A stretch of 64,000 nt of DNA from Psychrobacter sp. 4Dc (GCF_002836715.1 NZ_PJAT01000107.1:31880-95879), one strand, 5' to 3'. Positions 1 through 10,024 are shown, counted from the stretch's first letter. The notes: a model not told the origin generated them from the letters alone. Numbers and translations: made by a program.

Positions 1-2481
1 ATCACACAGTTGGCTATAAGCCTCAGCGATATTCATATTGGCTTTGGTAAAGGCCATCTCGATATTACTGATAAATACGCTAAAGAAAGGCCAATGCTGA
101 TTCATCTCTTTCATCAATGCTTCGTCTTTTTTGACACTATCTAGCGCACTACCGACGCCATACCAAGCAGGTAAGGTAAAGCGTGCCAGTGACCAGCCAA
201 ATACCCAAGGAATCGCTCGCAAGGTGGTCTTACTTGGCAGGCCTTTTTTGCGATGGGCAGGACGTGAGCCAATGTTTAATAACGAGATTTCTTGTACTGG
301 GGTGACCTCGGAGTAGAATTTATAAAACCCTTCGGTATGATCGGTCAGCTCGCGATAACGTTGCTCACCCTCATTTGCTAAGCGTGCAAACAGCGCTTCA
401 TAATCTGGCAGCTCAGCAGGTTGCACCACAAACCTTGATGAGCAGGCCTTGAGTGTACCCGTGATGCCCATAGTGAGCTCAAATACAGCGGTATCCGTAT
501 TGGCGTATTTGGCATAGAGCACTTCACCTTGCTCGGTCACTTTAACCTGACCATGTAGCGTGCCAGCTGGCTGTGCAGCAATGGCTTTATGCGTTGACCC
601 GCCACCACGGCTTACAGAACCACCGCGACCATGGAACAATCGTGTTTTGATACCATATTGCTCAGCAATGTTATTGATGGTTTGCTGTGCGCTATAAAGC
701 TGCCATGCCGAGGTAATAATGCCGCCATCTTTTGATGAATCTGAATAACCTAGCATGATCTCTTGTGTGTTATCGGTATTTTGTAGCAATCCGCGATACA
801 GTGGATTATCTAACACGGCAGGCAAGATTTTATCAATATTTTTGAGATCTTCGATGGTTTCGAACAACGGTGCGACAGGTAGGTCAGCAGACAACTGACC
901 TTCGTCATCAATTCTGCATAAGCCTGCAAACCGCATGAGCAGCAATACTTCTAGTAGCTGGCTAGCATTATTGGTCATCGAGATAACATAGCTACCAAAA
1001 GTAGCCTGTCCCACCAATTTGCGTAGAGTAGCGACCGAATTCATCAGTGATAATTGCTCACGCGTTTTGTCTGTCAGGTTATCAGTATAGATAAGCGGCG
1101 TGCCTGGTTTTTCTAGCAAGCGCGTCAACCACTCTTGACGTTCGGTTTCGCTTAGCGTCTGATAATCAGGCAGGTTGGAGGCACTAGCAAAGATATCGGC
1201 AATCACTTCGCCATGGTATGACGACTCTTGACGGATATCGAGCGCTGCCAAATGAAAGCCGCAAGTTTTGACCAAACGAATGACATCTAGTAGTAATCCA
1301 TCGCTGTGTGCCGTATCGTGTGTATTGACACTTTGACGGATAATGCGCAGGTCTTCTAGTAATTCTTCTGGATTGGCATAGGCGTCCTTTTCAGCTTCGA
1401 TGTCCGTGCCTTTGCTTTGGATGCGGCGATTGGTGGCTTTGACTTTAGTCAGAATGATAGAGAGTAGGCGACGATATGGCTCATTGCCATAGTCATCGAG
1501 GTTATAGTCAAACACACGTTGATCGAGCTCATCATAACTTTTGATTTTGGCATATACGTCAGGTGAAACGGTGACAATAGTGTCACTATGAATCAGCTGT
1601 CTGCGCAGTTTTTTGAGTAGCACTTGATAGTGACGCAGCACGGTATCCGCATGCATCAATACGGCAAGTTCTGTGGTCTCAAAAGTCACAAAAGGATTGC
1701 CATCTCTATCACCACCAATCCATGAACCAAAGCTCATAAATGCAGGCAGTGGATAGTCTGTAAGCTCTGGATAGATATCGACAATGGCTTTTTTGATATT
1801 ACGATACACTTTAGGAATGGCATTGAACAAACTGGCATTAAAGTAATGCAAGCCATTGTTAATCTCATCATATACCAACGGCTTACGGGTGCGCACTTCG
1901 TCAGACGACCATAATAGATCAATCGTTTGCGCCGTTTGTTCTTTAGCTTGCTCGTAGGCGAAGCTGTTTTCAGACACGTTGTTTAAAGCGTCGCTATGCG
2001 TGAATAGACTTTGTAAGATATTCATCGTTGTACGGCGACGCGCTTCGGTAGGATGCGCCGTAAATACAGGTGTAAACTTTAGCTGATCAATCAGCTCTTG
2101 CATTTGAGCAGGCTCGATATTGCGCTCACGACACTCAAGTAAGGTACGACGAAATGATCCTTCCCAGCTTTGCTCAGACTGCATACGCTGCGCATGACGC
2201 TGCTCACGCAAGTAATTCTCTTCGCTTAGATTGGCTAGGAAAAAATAGATAGAAAAGCCGCGTATGACGTTTTTTAAGGTTTGATTGTCCAAAGAAGCAA
2301 TAAAATCGATAAGCTGCTGTTTATGTGCCTCATTCGGCTCACGGCGCTGTTGAATAAAGCCTTTGCGTAGCGTCTCAATCGTATCTAGCGTCTGCTCACC
2401 AGATTGGCGAGAAATAGCATCACCTAATAATGAACCCAACAAGCTGGTGCGTTTACGTAGTACGTTGTTATCTAGTTTCAT
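1..2481 (-). CDS. ppc: Phosphoenolpyruvate carboxylase (C-terminus beyond window)
   Basis: Catalyses PEP + bicarbonate to oxaloacetate, the anaplerotic feed of the TCA cycle, in the cytoplasm. Translating the minus strand from the ATG at 2479-2481 gives 827 uninterrupted codons to the window edge; the family is about 900 residues, so roughly the last 70 are missing. Diagnostic motifs are visible: FTAHPTEARRR around residues 140-150 with the catalytic His, GSWIGGDRDGNP, MLGYSDSSKDGG, and the glycine loop FHGRGGSVSRGGG. The start codon sits just downstream of an AAGG-type ribosome site (aggaaggttgaag). It is a single gene separated by 160 nt from the hydroxyproline operon; no regulatory site was recognised. 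Confidence 0.97.
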   Translation of the reverse strand, partial: MKLDNNVLRKRTSLLGSLLGDAISRQSGEQTLDTIETLRKGFIQQRREPNEAHKQQLIDFIASLDNQTLKNVIRGFSIYFFLANLSEENYLREQRHAQRMQSEQSWEGSFRRTLLECRERNIEPAQMQELIDQLKFTPVFTAHPTEARRRTTMNILQSLFTHSDALNNVSENSFAYEQAKEQTAQTIDLLWSSDEVRTRKPLVYDEINNGLHYFNASLFNAIPKVYRNIKKAIVDIYPELTDYPLPAFMSFGSWIGGDRDGNPFVTFETTELAVLMHADTVLRHYQVLLKKLRRQLIHSDTIVTVSPDVYAKIKSYDELDQRVFDYNLDDYGNEPYRRLLSIILTKVKATNRRIQSKGTDIEAEKDAYANPEELLEDLRIIRQSVNTHDTAHSDGLLLDVIRLVKTCGFHLAALDIRQESSYHGEVIADIFASASNLPDYQTLSETERQEWLTRLLEKPGTPLIYTDNLTDKTREQLSLMNSVATLRKLVGQATFGSYVISMTNNASQLLEVLLLMRFAGLCRIDDEGQLSADLPVAPLFETIEDLKNIDKILPAVLDNPLYRGLLQNTDNTQEIMLGYSDSSKDGGIITSAWQLYSAQQTINNIAEQYGIKTRLFHGRGGSVSRGGGSTHKAIAAQPAGTLHGQVKVTEQGEVLYAKYANTDTAVFELTMGITGTLKACSSRFVVQPAELPDYEALFARLANEGEQRYRELTDHTEGFYKFYSEVTPVQEISLLNIGSRPAHRKKGLPSKTTLRAIPWVFGWSLARFTLPAWYGVGSALDSVKKDEALMKEMNQHWPFFSVFISNIEMAFTKANMNIAEAYSQLCD

Positions 2482-2641
2482 CTTCAACCTTCCTATCAAA
2501 TGAGTGGATACAATACTATGGTTATCTTATACGTAATATCCTTATGGTTTTTTGCAATTTAACATAAATAGGTGAGGCCTGCTTGATGTTGATAGCAAAT
2601 TTTTTACTAGTAGATACTGGCAGACCTCTAATGCACTATTA

Positions 2642-4099
2642 TTAGAGCGATTTTTTATGACCATGCTCATTGCTATATTCTATCCAAAAGTCCGCATTAT
2701 CTACTCCAGCCTTTCTAGGGTCAAAGACAGGGTTTATACCTAATTTCATCTGCTCGTCGTAGTCTTTTAGAACTTTTAGAGCAACTTTACTTAGCAGTAA
2801 AATGGCAATGAAATTTAAGTAGCACATACTACCAAACCCTATATCACCTAACGCCCACATCATACCAATCGACTGGACACTACCAGTGAAACAAACGATT
2901 AAAAATACCAGTTTGAGTACATGTTTGAGAATGGGGTAGCGCAGTTTATTGTCCAAATAGACCAACGTAGTTTCGGCAATATAGTAATAAGCAACCAAGC
3001 AGGTGAAGGCGAATAAAAAGATAGCAATCGCAACAAAGCCACTTCCATACTGGCTAAAGACAGTAGAGACAGCCGCTTGGGTAAATGCCGTACCAGCTTC
3101 AACACCAGGCATATTATCAACTAGGGTTACACCTTCAGGGGTCACCACGTTATACATGCCAGTTGATAGGATCATTAGCGCTGTTGCAGTACAGACAAGC
3201 ACCGTATCGATGTAGATAGAGAAGCTTTGCACTAAGCCTTGTTTAGCAGGATGTGATACTTCGGCTGCCGCTGAGCTAAAGGTCGCCTCGCCAGCACCCG
3301 CAACGTTTGAGAAAACAGCACGGCGTACGCCCCAAGAGATTGCGGTCCCAACCATACCACCAAACACTGCATCAATACCAAAAGCGCTCTTAAAGATAAG
3401 TGCAAACATTGCAGGGATATTTTGAGCGTTAAATGCCAATACAATCACCATCATAAGAATATAACCGATTGCCATGACAGGTACGACTTTTCCTGCAAAA
3501 TTAGCAATACGCTTTACACCGCCAAAAATAATGATACCTAAGAGTACGACAAGGATAATTCCTGTTACAACGGGCGGTATATTAAATGCTGTATTAAAAG
3601 AGTCCGCAATGGTATTGGCCTGAACACCAGGCACTAACACGCCGTAAGATAGACAGGTCACGATAGCGACGATGATAGCAAAAGGTTTTAGCTTTAATCC
3701 TCTTTCAATATAAAAAGGGGAGCCGCCACGATATTGATCACCGACCTTATGTTTGTATACCTGCGCTAAGGTAGACTCAATAAAAGCGCTAGCACCACCT
3801 AACACACCCATGAAAATCATCCAAAATACCGCCCCAGGGCCACCTGCTGCGATGGCTGTTGCCACCCCAGCGATATTACCCACACCAATACGTCCTGATA
3901 GCGCCATACAGAAAGCTTGGAAGGAACTAATCCCTGCTGATGAGCTTTGTTTGTCGAACAACAGACTAATCATTTCTTTGAAATAACGGATTTGTACGGC
4001 GCGAGTCATAATCGTAAAATATATGCCGACGCCTAACGCAAGATAGACCAGGGCGTCACTCCAAATATACCCGACGATAGTATTGATGATATTTTCCAT
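2642..4099 (-). CDS. Sodium:amino-acid symporter, AgcS family
   Basis: Inner-membrane protein of 485 residues, the usual length for the alanine/glycine:cation symporter family. Family-typical segments are visible: ALSGRIGVGNIAGVATAI in the first third and GGVKRIANFAGKVVPVMA near the middle, with many hydrophobic helices. The start has a good ribosome site (aggaag, 7 nt upstream). Characterised AgcS members carry alanine or glycine with Na+. Here the gene is the last of an operon for hydroxyproline breakdown and is separated from the aldehyde dehydrogenase by 67 nt, so I infer it imports hydroxyproline, proline or a related amino acid. The family call is firm; the substrate is inference. Confidence 0.93.
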   Translation of the reverse strand: MENIINTIVGYIWSDALVYLALGVGIYFTIMTRAVQIRYFKEMISLLFDKQSSSAGISSFQAFCMALSGRIGVGNIAGVATAIAAGGPGAVFWMIFMGVLGGASAFIESTLAQVYKHKVGDQYRGGSPFYIERGLKLKPFAIIVAIVTCLSYGVLVPGVQANTIADSFNTAFNIPPVVTGIILVVLLGIIIFGGVKRIANFAGKVVPVMAIGYILMMVIVLAFNAQNIPAMFALIFKSAFGIDAVFGGMVGTAISWGVRRAVFSNVAGAGEATFSSAAAEVSHPAKQGLVQSFSIYIDTVLVCTATALMILSTGMYNVVTPEGVTLVDNMPGVEAGTAFTQAAVSTVFSQYGSGFVAIAIFLFAFTCLVAYYYIAETTLVYLDNKLRYPILKHVLKLVFLIVCFTGSVQSIGMMWALGDIGFGSMCYLNFIAILLLSKVALKVLKDYDEQMKLGINPVFDPRKAGVDNADFWIEYSNEHGHKKSL

Positions 4100-4166
4100 A
4101 ACTTTACTTCCTTGTAATGTTTTTGGTTATGCTGACTTGGGCGTGGATAGCGGACAATGTCAGTTT

Positions 4167-5654
4167 TTAGTTCACCAACCAGATAGTTTTGGTTTGGGTA
4201 TACTGGGACAACGCCTCTAAGCCATTGTCACGACCGCCGAAGCCAGATTGTTTATAACCACCAAAAGGTGTCGTAATATCGCCCTCAGAAAAACCATTAA
4301 TCGAGACGGTACCAGCTTTAATAGCGGATGCCACGCGGAATGCGCGATGGATATTTTGTGTATAAAAGGAAGCGGCAAGCCCATAATTACTCTGATTGGC
4401 GAGCTGAATAGCTTCTTCTTCGGTTTCAAAACTTGTGACAGCTAAAAGTGGACCAAAAACTTCTTCTTTAAACAGCGTCATATCCGGGCTGACATTATCA
4501 AAGATGGTAGGCTCGATATACCAGCCACTACCGAGTTCATCGTGGATACGTCCACCTGCGATCAAACGAGCACCCTCCGTTTTTGCAGTATTGAGATGTG
4601 ATATTACTTTCTCAAAATGCGCTTTTTCGATCATTGGGCCAATAGCGACCTCGGGATTGTGAGGATGACCAACCTTCCAAGACTGAAGACCTTCTTTTAA
4701 TAGCGTTAACAAGGCTTCTTTTTGGCTAGAGTGGACAAGTAGACGTGAACCACAGCTACAGTTTTCGCTCATATTCCAAAAGGCAGAGGATAAAATATGC
4801 TCGATGGTTTGTTCGTTGATAATGGCATCTGCAAAGACGATTTGAGGGCTTTTGCCACCACACTCTAAGACGACTTCCTTGAGGTTGCTTTGTGCAGAGT
4901 ACTGTAGAAACAGTCGACCGACTTCGGTTGATCCTGTAAAAGAAACCATATCAACATCCATATGCTGACCGAGTGCCGCACCTACTTCTTCCCCAAGCCC
5001 ACAGACTAACTGCAACGCCGCCTTTGGCACGCCAGCCTCGTACGCCAATTGTGTTAATCGATATGCTGAGAGCGAGGTTAATTCAGCCGGTTTAACAATG
5101 ACTGAGTTGCCAGTTATTAATGCGGGTGCAACTTTCCATGCATACATTTGTGCTGGGAAATTCCATGGTAGTACTGCACCCACTACACCAATAGGCTCTT
5201 GTACTACAAGGCCTAGTGCATCAGCACCAGTAGGAGCAACCTTGCCAAAAACTTTATCAGCCGTTTCGGCGTACCATTCAAAGGTTTCAATCGTAGCGGG
5301 TAGGTCAGTGTTGAGACATTCTGTAATAGGCTTGCCTGCATCGACGCAATCTAGGGCAGCTAACTCATCCATATGCTCATGCATCAATTGACACCAGCGC
5401 TGCATGATAGCTTTGCGCTCTGCAGGAGACATCCGTCGCCACTCGCCATGTTCAAAAGCGTCTCGGGCTGCCGCGACCGCCGTATTAACATCTTGCCGAC
5501 TTCCATTAGCAATGCTACCTATGCAGGTATTATCAATAGGGCTGTAGTTAGGGAGTGTTGTCTCAGGTACTGGTGCTGTGGTATCTATTAAATGGCCTGC
5601 CCAAAGCTGTTGGTTGCTGGCGAGTTCGAAGACTTGTGCTGTGGTCATACTCAT
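4167..5654 (-). CDS. NAD(P)-dependent aldehyde dehydrogenase, probably 2-oxoglutarate semialdehyde dehydrogenase
   Basis: Class I aldehyde dehydrogenase fold, 495 residues. Key elements: PWNFP at 163-167, the nucleotide-binding FTGST at 239-243, general base Glu264 in LECGGKSP, and the nucleophile Cys299 in SENCSCGSR, where the more common residues would be GQxCxAGSR. The cytosolic enzyme would oxidise an aldehyde to its acid. By sequence alone it resembles the gamma-glutamyl-aminobutyraldehyde/betaine aldehyde group. The operon context (hydroxyproline epimerase, D-amino-acid dehydrogenase and DapA-like deaminase) predicts oxidation of alpha-ketoglutaric semialdehyde to 2-oxoglutarate, the last step of the pathway. 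The ATG at 5652 has an AAGGAC ribosome site; a second ATG lies two codons in. Confidence 0.9.
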   Translation of the reverse strand: MSMTTAQVFELASNQQLWAGHLIDTTAPVPETTLPNYSPIDNTCIGSIANGSRQDVNTAVAAARDAFEHGEWRRMSPAERKAIMQRWCQLMHEHMDELAALDCVDAGKPITECLNTDLPATIETFEWYAETADKVFGKVAPTGADALGLVVQEPIGVVGAVLPWNFPAQMYAWKVAPALITGNSVIVKPAELTSLSAYRLTQLAYEAGVPKAALQLVCGLGEEVGAALGQHMDVDMVSFTGSTEVGRLFLQYSAQSNLKEVVLECGGKSPQIVFADAIINEQTIEHILSSAFWNMSENCSCGSRLLVHSSQKEALLTLLKEGLQSWKVGHPHNPEVAIGPMIEKAHFEKVISHLNTAKTEGARLIAGGRIHDELGSGWYIEPTIFDNVSPDMTLFKEEVFGPLLAVTSFETEEEAIQLANQSNYGLAASFYTQNIHRAFRVASAIKAGTVSINGFSEGDITTPFGGYKQSGFGGRDNGLEALSQYTQTKTIWLVN

Positions 5655-5706
5655 TAGATTGTCCTTTTCTATACAATGGTAGGAATGATAAGAATGGTGC
5701 GATGTA

Positions 5707-6570
5707 TCAAGACAGAAGTGCTAAAAATGACTGAGTCTCTTCTTTTGACATATCAGTCAAAGGTAGTCGTACTGACCCAATATTGATGCTCCCGTTAATG
5801 CAGCCTGCTTTGGCTTTTTGGTTATAGTTTCCAGACTCCATAGAGTGGATAGCAGGATACATGGCTGTCATTAGTTCTTTAGCACGGTTCCAATCGCCTT
5901 TTTGTGTGGCTTCAAACAATGCGACTTGTTCTGCTGGAAATACGTTAGCCGCACCAGCGATCCAGCTCTTAGCACCCCAAAAGAAGAAATCTACTGGTTG
6001 GTCGTCACAACCACAAACCACTTCAAAGTTTTCAAAATCAGCCTGTAGCATACGTAATGCATGGCTAAAATCGCCGCTGCTTTCTTTGACACCTACAATA
6101 TTGGGATGTTTGGATAAATGCGCGACGGTTTCAAACTCAATGCTTACACCGACGCGTGCTGGAAAATTGTACATAATGATAGGTAAGTCAGTGGCATCAG
6201 CGACGGTTTCAAAATGCGCAATAATACCGTCTTGGTCTGGTAGGCTATACGGATTGGCTGATAACATTAAGCCGTCGTAGCCCAAGTTTTTGGCTTGGTG
6301 AGCAAGTTCGATAGAATGATTGGTCGATAAACTGTTGATACCTGCAATTAGAGTGACTTTGCCTTTGGCAGCGTCAGCGATAGTGGTCAAAACCAGTTCA
6401 CGCTCTGCAGGCGAGAACGTGTAGTATTCACCCGTTGTACCGCAAGCTACGATTCCGGTAACGCCTTTTTCTACGAATACATTGACCAGTTCGGTTAACT
6501 TTTGAGTATCGATATCTCCATTAACATCGAAAGGAGTAACGATAGGGACTAAAACGCCATGAATGTTCAT
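5707..6570 (-). CDS. DapA-family lyase, probable 1-pyrroline-4-hydroxy-2-carboxylate deaminase
   Basis: TIM-barrel aldolase of the dihydrodipicolinate synthase/N-acetylneuraminate lyase family, 287 residues. The Schiff-base lysine is Lys162 (VGVKESSGD), the proton-relay tyrosine is Tyr134 in YNFPAR, and CGTTGE at 43-48 is the substrate-carboxylate loop. In the hydroxyproline pathway a member of this family removes ammonia and water from pyrroline-4-hydroxy-2-carboxylate to give 2-oxoglutarate semialdehyde. The neighbours encode the steps before and after, so this role is preferred over lysine-biosynthetic DapA. AAGGAT lies 8 nt before the ATG. It is spaced 52 nt from the aldehyde dehydrogenase gene and 100 nt from the dehydrogenase gene. 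Confidence 0.9.
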   Translation of the reverse strand: MNIHGVLVPIVTPFDVNGDIDTQKLTELVNVFVEKGVTGIVACGTTGEYYTFSPAERELVLTTIADAAKGKVTLIAGINSLSTNHSIELAHQAKNLGYDGLMLSANPYSLPDQDGIIAHFETVADATDLPIIMYNFPARVGVSIEFETVAHLSKHPNIVGVKESSGDFSHALRMLQADFENFEVVCGCDDQPVDFFFWGAKSWIAGAANVFPAEQVALFEATQKGDWNRAKELMTAMYPAIHSMESGNYNQKAKAGCINGSINIGSVRLPLTDMSKEETQSFLALLS

Positions 6571-6670
6571 ATAAATATCCTTATTTGGAAGTAAAAGCCG
6601 TTAGTAAGCCATGAGCTATTAGCGACGTTGTTGGTTCTATGAGTTGTCATAGAGATAAAATGTTCGATTA

Positions 6671-7933
6671 TTATTTAAAAGATTTACGTTTGAAGCGGTT
6701 TAGACGATAGGCAGTAGGATCTACCATGGCAGTATCGCCAAAATACAAAGCCGCGATCATCTGTGCGCTTACGACAGCTTGGGTCAGACCTAGATGCTGA
6801 TGACCAAAGTTTAAAAAGACTGAATTACGTCTATCTATGACAGGTAGTGAGTCTGCTGTAGAAGGTCTAAACCCCATCCATTGCGTATTGCTGTCACTAT
6901 CTAGTGGGATCTTTAGCATTGCTTGAGCTTGTTTCAACAGCATATTCGCACGGTTCATGTTTGCTGGCGCCTCAAGCCCTGCATACTCAACAGTGCCAGC
7001 CAAGCGCAGCCCTTTTTCCATTGGTGTCATAATAAAGCGGCGATCCATGCTAGAAATAGGGATGGTAAGACGCTGACTTTCGTTAGGAAGCATCAGGTGA
7101 TAGCCTCGCTCTGTATCCATTGGTACTGAGACGCCTGTTAGCTGTTTGGCTAAGGCTTTAGAATGCGCCCCTGCGGCGAGCATAATTTTGCTGGCATGAA
7201 GCTGCTTTTGTGTCGTCGTCAAACGAATACCATCAGTTATTACTTCCGCGCTCAGAACACGGCAATTTTCATAAATCTGACCACCAAGCGATCTAAAAAT
7301 AGTACTTAATTTATGGGTAATGGCTTCTATATTGGTGATATGACCTGTCTCTGGAAAAAACAAAGCACCCAATTGATTGTCTTTTAACGCAGGCTCAAGA
7401 TCTGTCAGTGCTGATTGTGAGAGTAGGTTGTTAGAAACCCCTAAACGGTTTAAGCGTTGGCCGTGTTCAGTCAGCACTTTTAGGCTGTTGGGCGTCTCTG
7501 CGGTTAATACAGATCCTTGTATTTGTACCCAAGAATGTAATTGCCACTCTTTGGTAAAATCTTGCCAAGCTTGAAGGCTCTGTGCATTTAATGCCAAAAG
7601 CGCTTGGTGACTGCGTGCAAATGGTTCGGTACGCATATTAAGTAATAACTTGAAGGCCCATGGTGCTAAGCGTGGAAGGTAGCGCCAATCTATACGCAGA
7701 GGTCCTTCAGGGTTGAGTAGCATGGCAGGAACATGTCGTAAGATACTGGCATCAGCGATAGGGAAAACCTGTTCAGTGGCAATGTGACCTGCGTTGCCAT
7801 AAGTTGCACCGCGACCGATTTTATCGGCTTCCAAAATCGCAACTTTTACCCCGCGAGACTGTAGGGTAACCGCAGCACATAGCCCGATAATGCCACCACC
7901 GATAATATGTATATCAAACACTTGTGTGTCCAT
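6671..7933 (-). CDS. FAD-dependent D-amino-acid dehydrogenase, probable cis-4-hydroxy-D-proline dehydrogenase
   Basis: DAO-superfamily flavoprotein of 420 residues. The N-terminal Rossmann motif GGGIIG (12-17) binds the FAD ADP moiety, followed by the expected acidic residue near 35 (AILEAD). The C-terminal part ends with a typical WMGFRPSTADSLPVIDR segment and GHQHLGLTQA. Sequence alone says D-amino-acid dehydrogenase of the DadA type. Its place between a hydroxyproline epimerase and a DapA-like deaminase predicts oxidation of cis-4-hydroxy-D-proline to pyrroline-4-hydroxy-2-carboxylate, passing electrons to the membrane chain. It would be a single-subunit type; no gene for a second subunit is present. 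Confidence 0.9.
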   Translation of the reverse strand: MDTQVFDIHIIGGGIIGLCAAVTLQSRGVKVAILEADKIGRGATYGNAGHIATEQVFPIADASILRHVPAMLLNPEGPLRIDWRYLPRLAPWAFKLLLNMRTEPFARSHQALLALNAQSLQAWQDFTKEWQLHSWVQIQGSVLTAETPNSLKVLTEHGQRLNRLGVSNNLLSQSALTDLEPALKDNQLGALFFPETGHITNIEAITHKLSTIFRSLGGQIYENCRVLSAEVITDGIRLTTTQKQLHASKIMLAAGAHSKALAKQLTGVSVPMDTERGYHLMLPNESQRLTIPISSMDRRFIMTPMEKGLRLAGTVEYAGLEAPANMNRANMLLKQAQAMLKIPLDSDSNTQWMGFRPSTADSLPVIDRRNSVFLNFGHQHLGLTQAVVSAQMIAALYFGDTAMVDPTAYRLNRFKRKSFK

Positions 7934-8002
7934 GAGACTCTCGCTTTTCTGACCTTACTGAGCAGTGATTGGTTGCGTTCTAGAAGCCATACAAACGGGT
8001 AT

Positions 8003-8992
8003 TTATAAAGAAATACCCCATTTGAATGGATCGCTGTCTTGAACGATGAGAGAGGTCTCTGCACATACGTAGGCGTACCCTCGGATCGTGGGGATAATAG
8101 TATTGATAGGGTGGTTATGAAGAGGGTTATGATTACTAAGCACATCAATAGGCTGATAGCTGGCACTAAAGACACTGCCAATGATGCTTTGCTGATACCA
8201 AGTCTCACCAGGTGCGAGTACATTGTCGGCGGCTAAGCAAGCCAATTTGGCACTGGTTCCAGTACCACAAGGAGAGCGATCGTAGGCAGATCCAGGGCAT
8301 AATACGAAGTTTTTGCTGTTAGTGCCGGTGAGATCGCTCTTGCCAAACAGTTCTATATGATCAATTTCGCCATTGTTAGCACCCATAATTCCAGACTTAT
8401 GAAGTGCTTCCTTAATCTGTATGCTAAATTGAGTAAGCGCCTCAACATTATTGGCTTCAATAGCTTGCTTATGATCGTTGACTAAGAAAAACCAATTACC
8501 ACCCCAAGCAATATCTCCATAGATAGGACCGATATTGGGTACTTGAACTTCTACTTGTTTTTGGTAGCGATAAGAGGGGATATTCTGGACGCTACAACTA
8601 CCATCATCATGCAAGGTTGCTTTAACTAGGCCTACGCTTGTTTCTAGATAGTGATCACCAGCGGTTATCTTTTGTCGATAAGCTAGAGATGCAATAACGC
8701 CGATAGTGCCATGGCCACACATACCTAAATAGCCATGATTATTAAAGAAGATCACGCCAGCCGTGGCACGAGGATCAGAAGGCGGGCACAAAAGCGCTCC
8801 GACAAGCACGTCATTACCACGAGGTTCTAGGATAATACTTTGACGTAAATGATCGAAATTCTGTTTGAAGTCTTGAAGTTTTTCTTGAATAGATTGCCCA
8901 CTAAGCTCAGGAAATCCTGCATACACCATACGAGTAGGTTCACCGCCAGTATGCGAATCAATAATCTTAAGAGTGAAAAGCGTATCAAACAT
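8003..8992 (-). CDS. lhpA: 4-hydroxyproline 2-epimerase (proline racemase family)
   Basis: Cofactor-independent epimerase, 329 residues, that would convert trans-4-hydroxy-L-proline to cis-4-hydroxy-D-proline, the entry step of the pathway. Both catalytic cysteines are present: Cys92 in MCGHGT and Cys242 in [12 protein letters not shown]. This excludes the dehydratase branch, in which one Cys is replaced. The N-terminal [10 protein letters not shown] substrate loop is intact. First gene of the minus-strand operon, facing the AraC regulator gene across 213 nt, which must hold both promoters. Proline racemase activity cannot be excluded from sequence, but the downstream genes make hydroxyproline the better substrate. 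Confidence 0.93.
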   Translation of the reverse strand: MFDTLFTLKIIDSHTGGEPTRMVYAGFPELSGQSIQEKLQDFKQNFDHLRQSIILEPRGNDVLVGALLCPPSDPRATAGVIFFNNHGYLGMCGHGTIGVIASLAYRQKITAGDHYLETSVGLVKATLHDDGSCSVQNIPSYRYQKQVEVQVPNIGPIYGDIAWGGNWFFLVNDHKQAIEANNVEALTQFSIQIKEALHKSGIMGANNGEIDHIELFGKSDLTGTNSKNFVLCPGSAYDRSPCGTGTSAKLACLAADNVLAPGETWYQQSIIGSVFSASYQPIDVLSNHNPLHNHPINTIIPTIRGYAYVCAETSLIVQDSDPFKWGISL

Positions 8993-9205
8993 GACTGCCT
9001 ACCTGATTCATCCGTGAGTTAATATACTGTTAGCGTTATTCATAAATGAACAAGGCGTAAATATAGAATGACGTTTTTCAGAAAAGCAGTCTTGATGTTT
9101 TTATATGAATAAATGCGCATTTCTGCACAGGTTATAAAGATATTTAGGAGTATAAATATGGTGTAGTACCCTAAAATACCTGAAAAGCTCAACAACAAGC
9201 TTGAG

Positions 9206-10024
9206 ATGCTATATGGGAATATACCGATGCGGCCGTTAGTATTAGAAGCACCTACAAAACAACTGTCAAAACACCTACAGACTTATCAACCAGCCAATTT
9301 TGATGAGTTTGTTGGCAATATATCGTTATTGATGCCTCTGTTTGATATTATGAAAAATGTGGTGTTTTTTGTTAAAGATGATCAAGCATGCTATCGATTA
9401 GTCAGTAAAACGCTCATTAGACGTAGCGGGCTTAAAAACAAAAAAGCACTAATAGGACTGACTACAGAACAAGTCTTTCTGGAGTCTCAGGGCAAGGATT
9501 ATCTCAATCAGGATCTTAGAGTGTTAAGGGAAGGCAGGGAGATTATTGATAAGTTAGAACTACATAGTTATGCATCAGGACAGCTAGGATGGTGTATCAC
9601 GCAAAAAACCCCCGTCTATGATGTAGAAAATCATATTGTAGCGATGGTAGGTATATCAGTAGATATTGATGAAGATAACGAGCGGATATTACGTAAGCAC
9701 GCTCGGTTGGCAAGCGTAGATCAATACGTACGAGACAATCTTGATCAAAAAATTAAGATTTGCCAATTGGCGAAATTGGCAAATCTTAGTCAATCGCAAT
9801 TGGAGCGTACCTTCAAAGCAGTGCTCAATATGTCACCCATTCAGTTTGTACAAAAAATGCGCTTAGAGCATGCCATTCGACTATTAGCGAATCATAAGCT
9901 AACAGTAACTCAAGTCTCCTTAAACTGTGGATACGGTGATCATAGCGCCTTTAGTCGACAGTTTAAGCAGTTTACTGGCATGTCTCCTGTGAACTTCCGT
10001 AAAATACATTTCAAAGAGCCATAA
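9206..10024 (+). CDS. PAS-AraC transcriptional regulator, probable hydroxyproline-operon activator
   Basis: 272 residues. The N-terminal half (about 40-150) looks like a PAS sensor: a VVFFVKDDQACYRLVSKTL core, then a TPVYDVENHIVAMVGISVDI strand typical of PAS ends. The C-terminal 90 residues are an AraC double helix-turn-helix, with QLAKLANLSQSQLERTFKAV and CGYGDHSAFSRQFKQFTGMSP. It is transcribed divergently from the hydroxyproline operon, so I infer that it senses a pathway intermediate and activates that operon, as AraC-type LhpR does in Pseudomonas. The start is uncertain: the ATG at 9206 has a poor ribosome site and the ATG at 9227 is an alternative with GGGA upstream. Confidence 0.88.
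   Translation: MLYGNIPMRPLVLEAPTKQLSKHLQTYQPANFDEFVGNISLLMPLFDIMKNVVFFVKDDQACYRLVSKTLIRRSGLKNKKALIGLTTEQVFLESQGKDYLNQDLRVLREGREIIDKLELHSYASGQLGWCITQKTPVYDVENHIVAMVGISVDIDEDNERILRKHARLASVDQYVRDNLDQKIKICQLAKLANLSQSQLERTFKAVLNMSPIQFVQKMRLEHAIRLLANHKLTVTQVSLNCGYGDHSAFSRQFKQFTGMSPVNFRKIHFKEP
9754..9788. repeat. Perfect 15-bp inverted repeat inside the AraC gene
   Basis: Arms at 9754-9768 (taagatttgccaatt) and 9774-9788 are exact reverse complements with a 5-nt spacer, ggcga. The repeat lies in the segment encoding the first helix-turn-helix (KICQLAKLANLS). It could be a regulatory hairpin or a protein-binding site, or a by-product of the repeated LAKLAN codons. Confidence 0.85.

Noticed and set aside
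2559..2640. Terminator after the AgcS gene
   Set aside because: Only an imperfect 9-bp pairing (gaggcctgc with gcagacctc) with a long loop; too weak to call.
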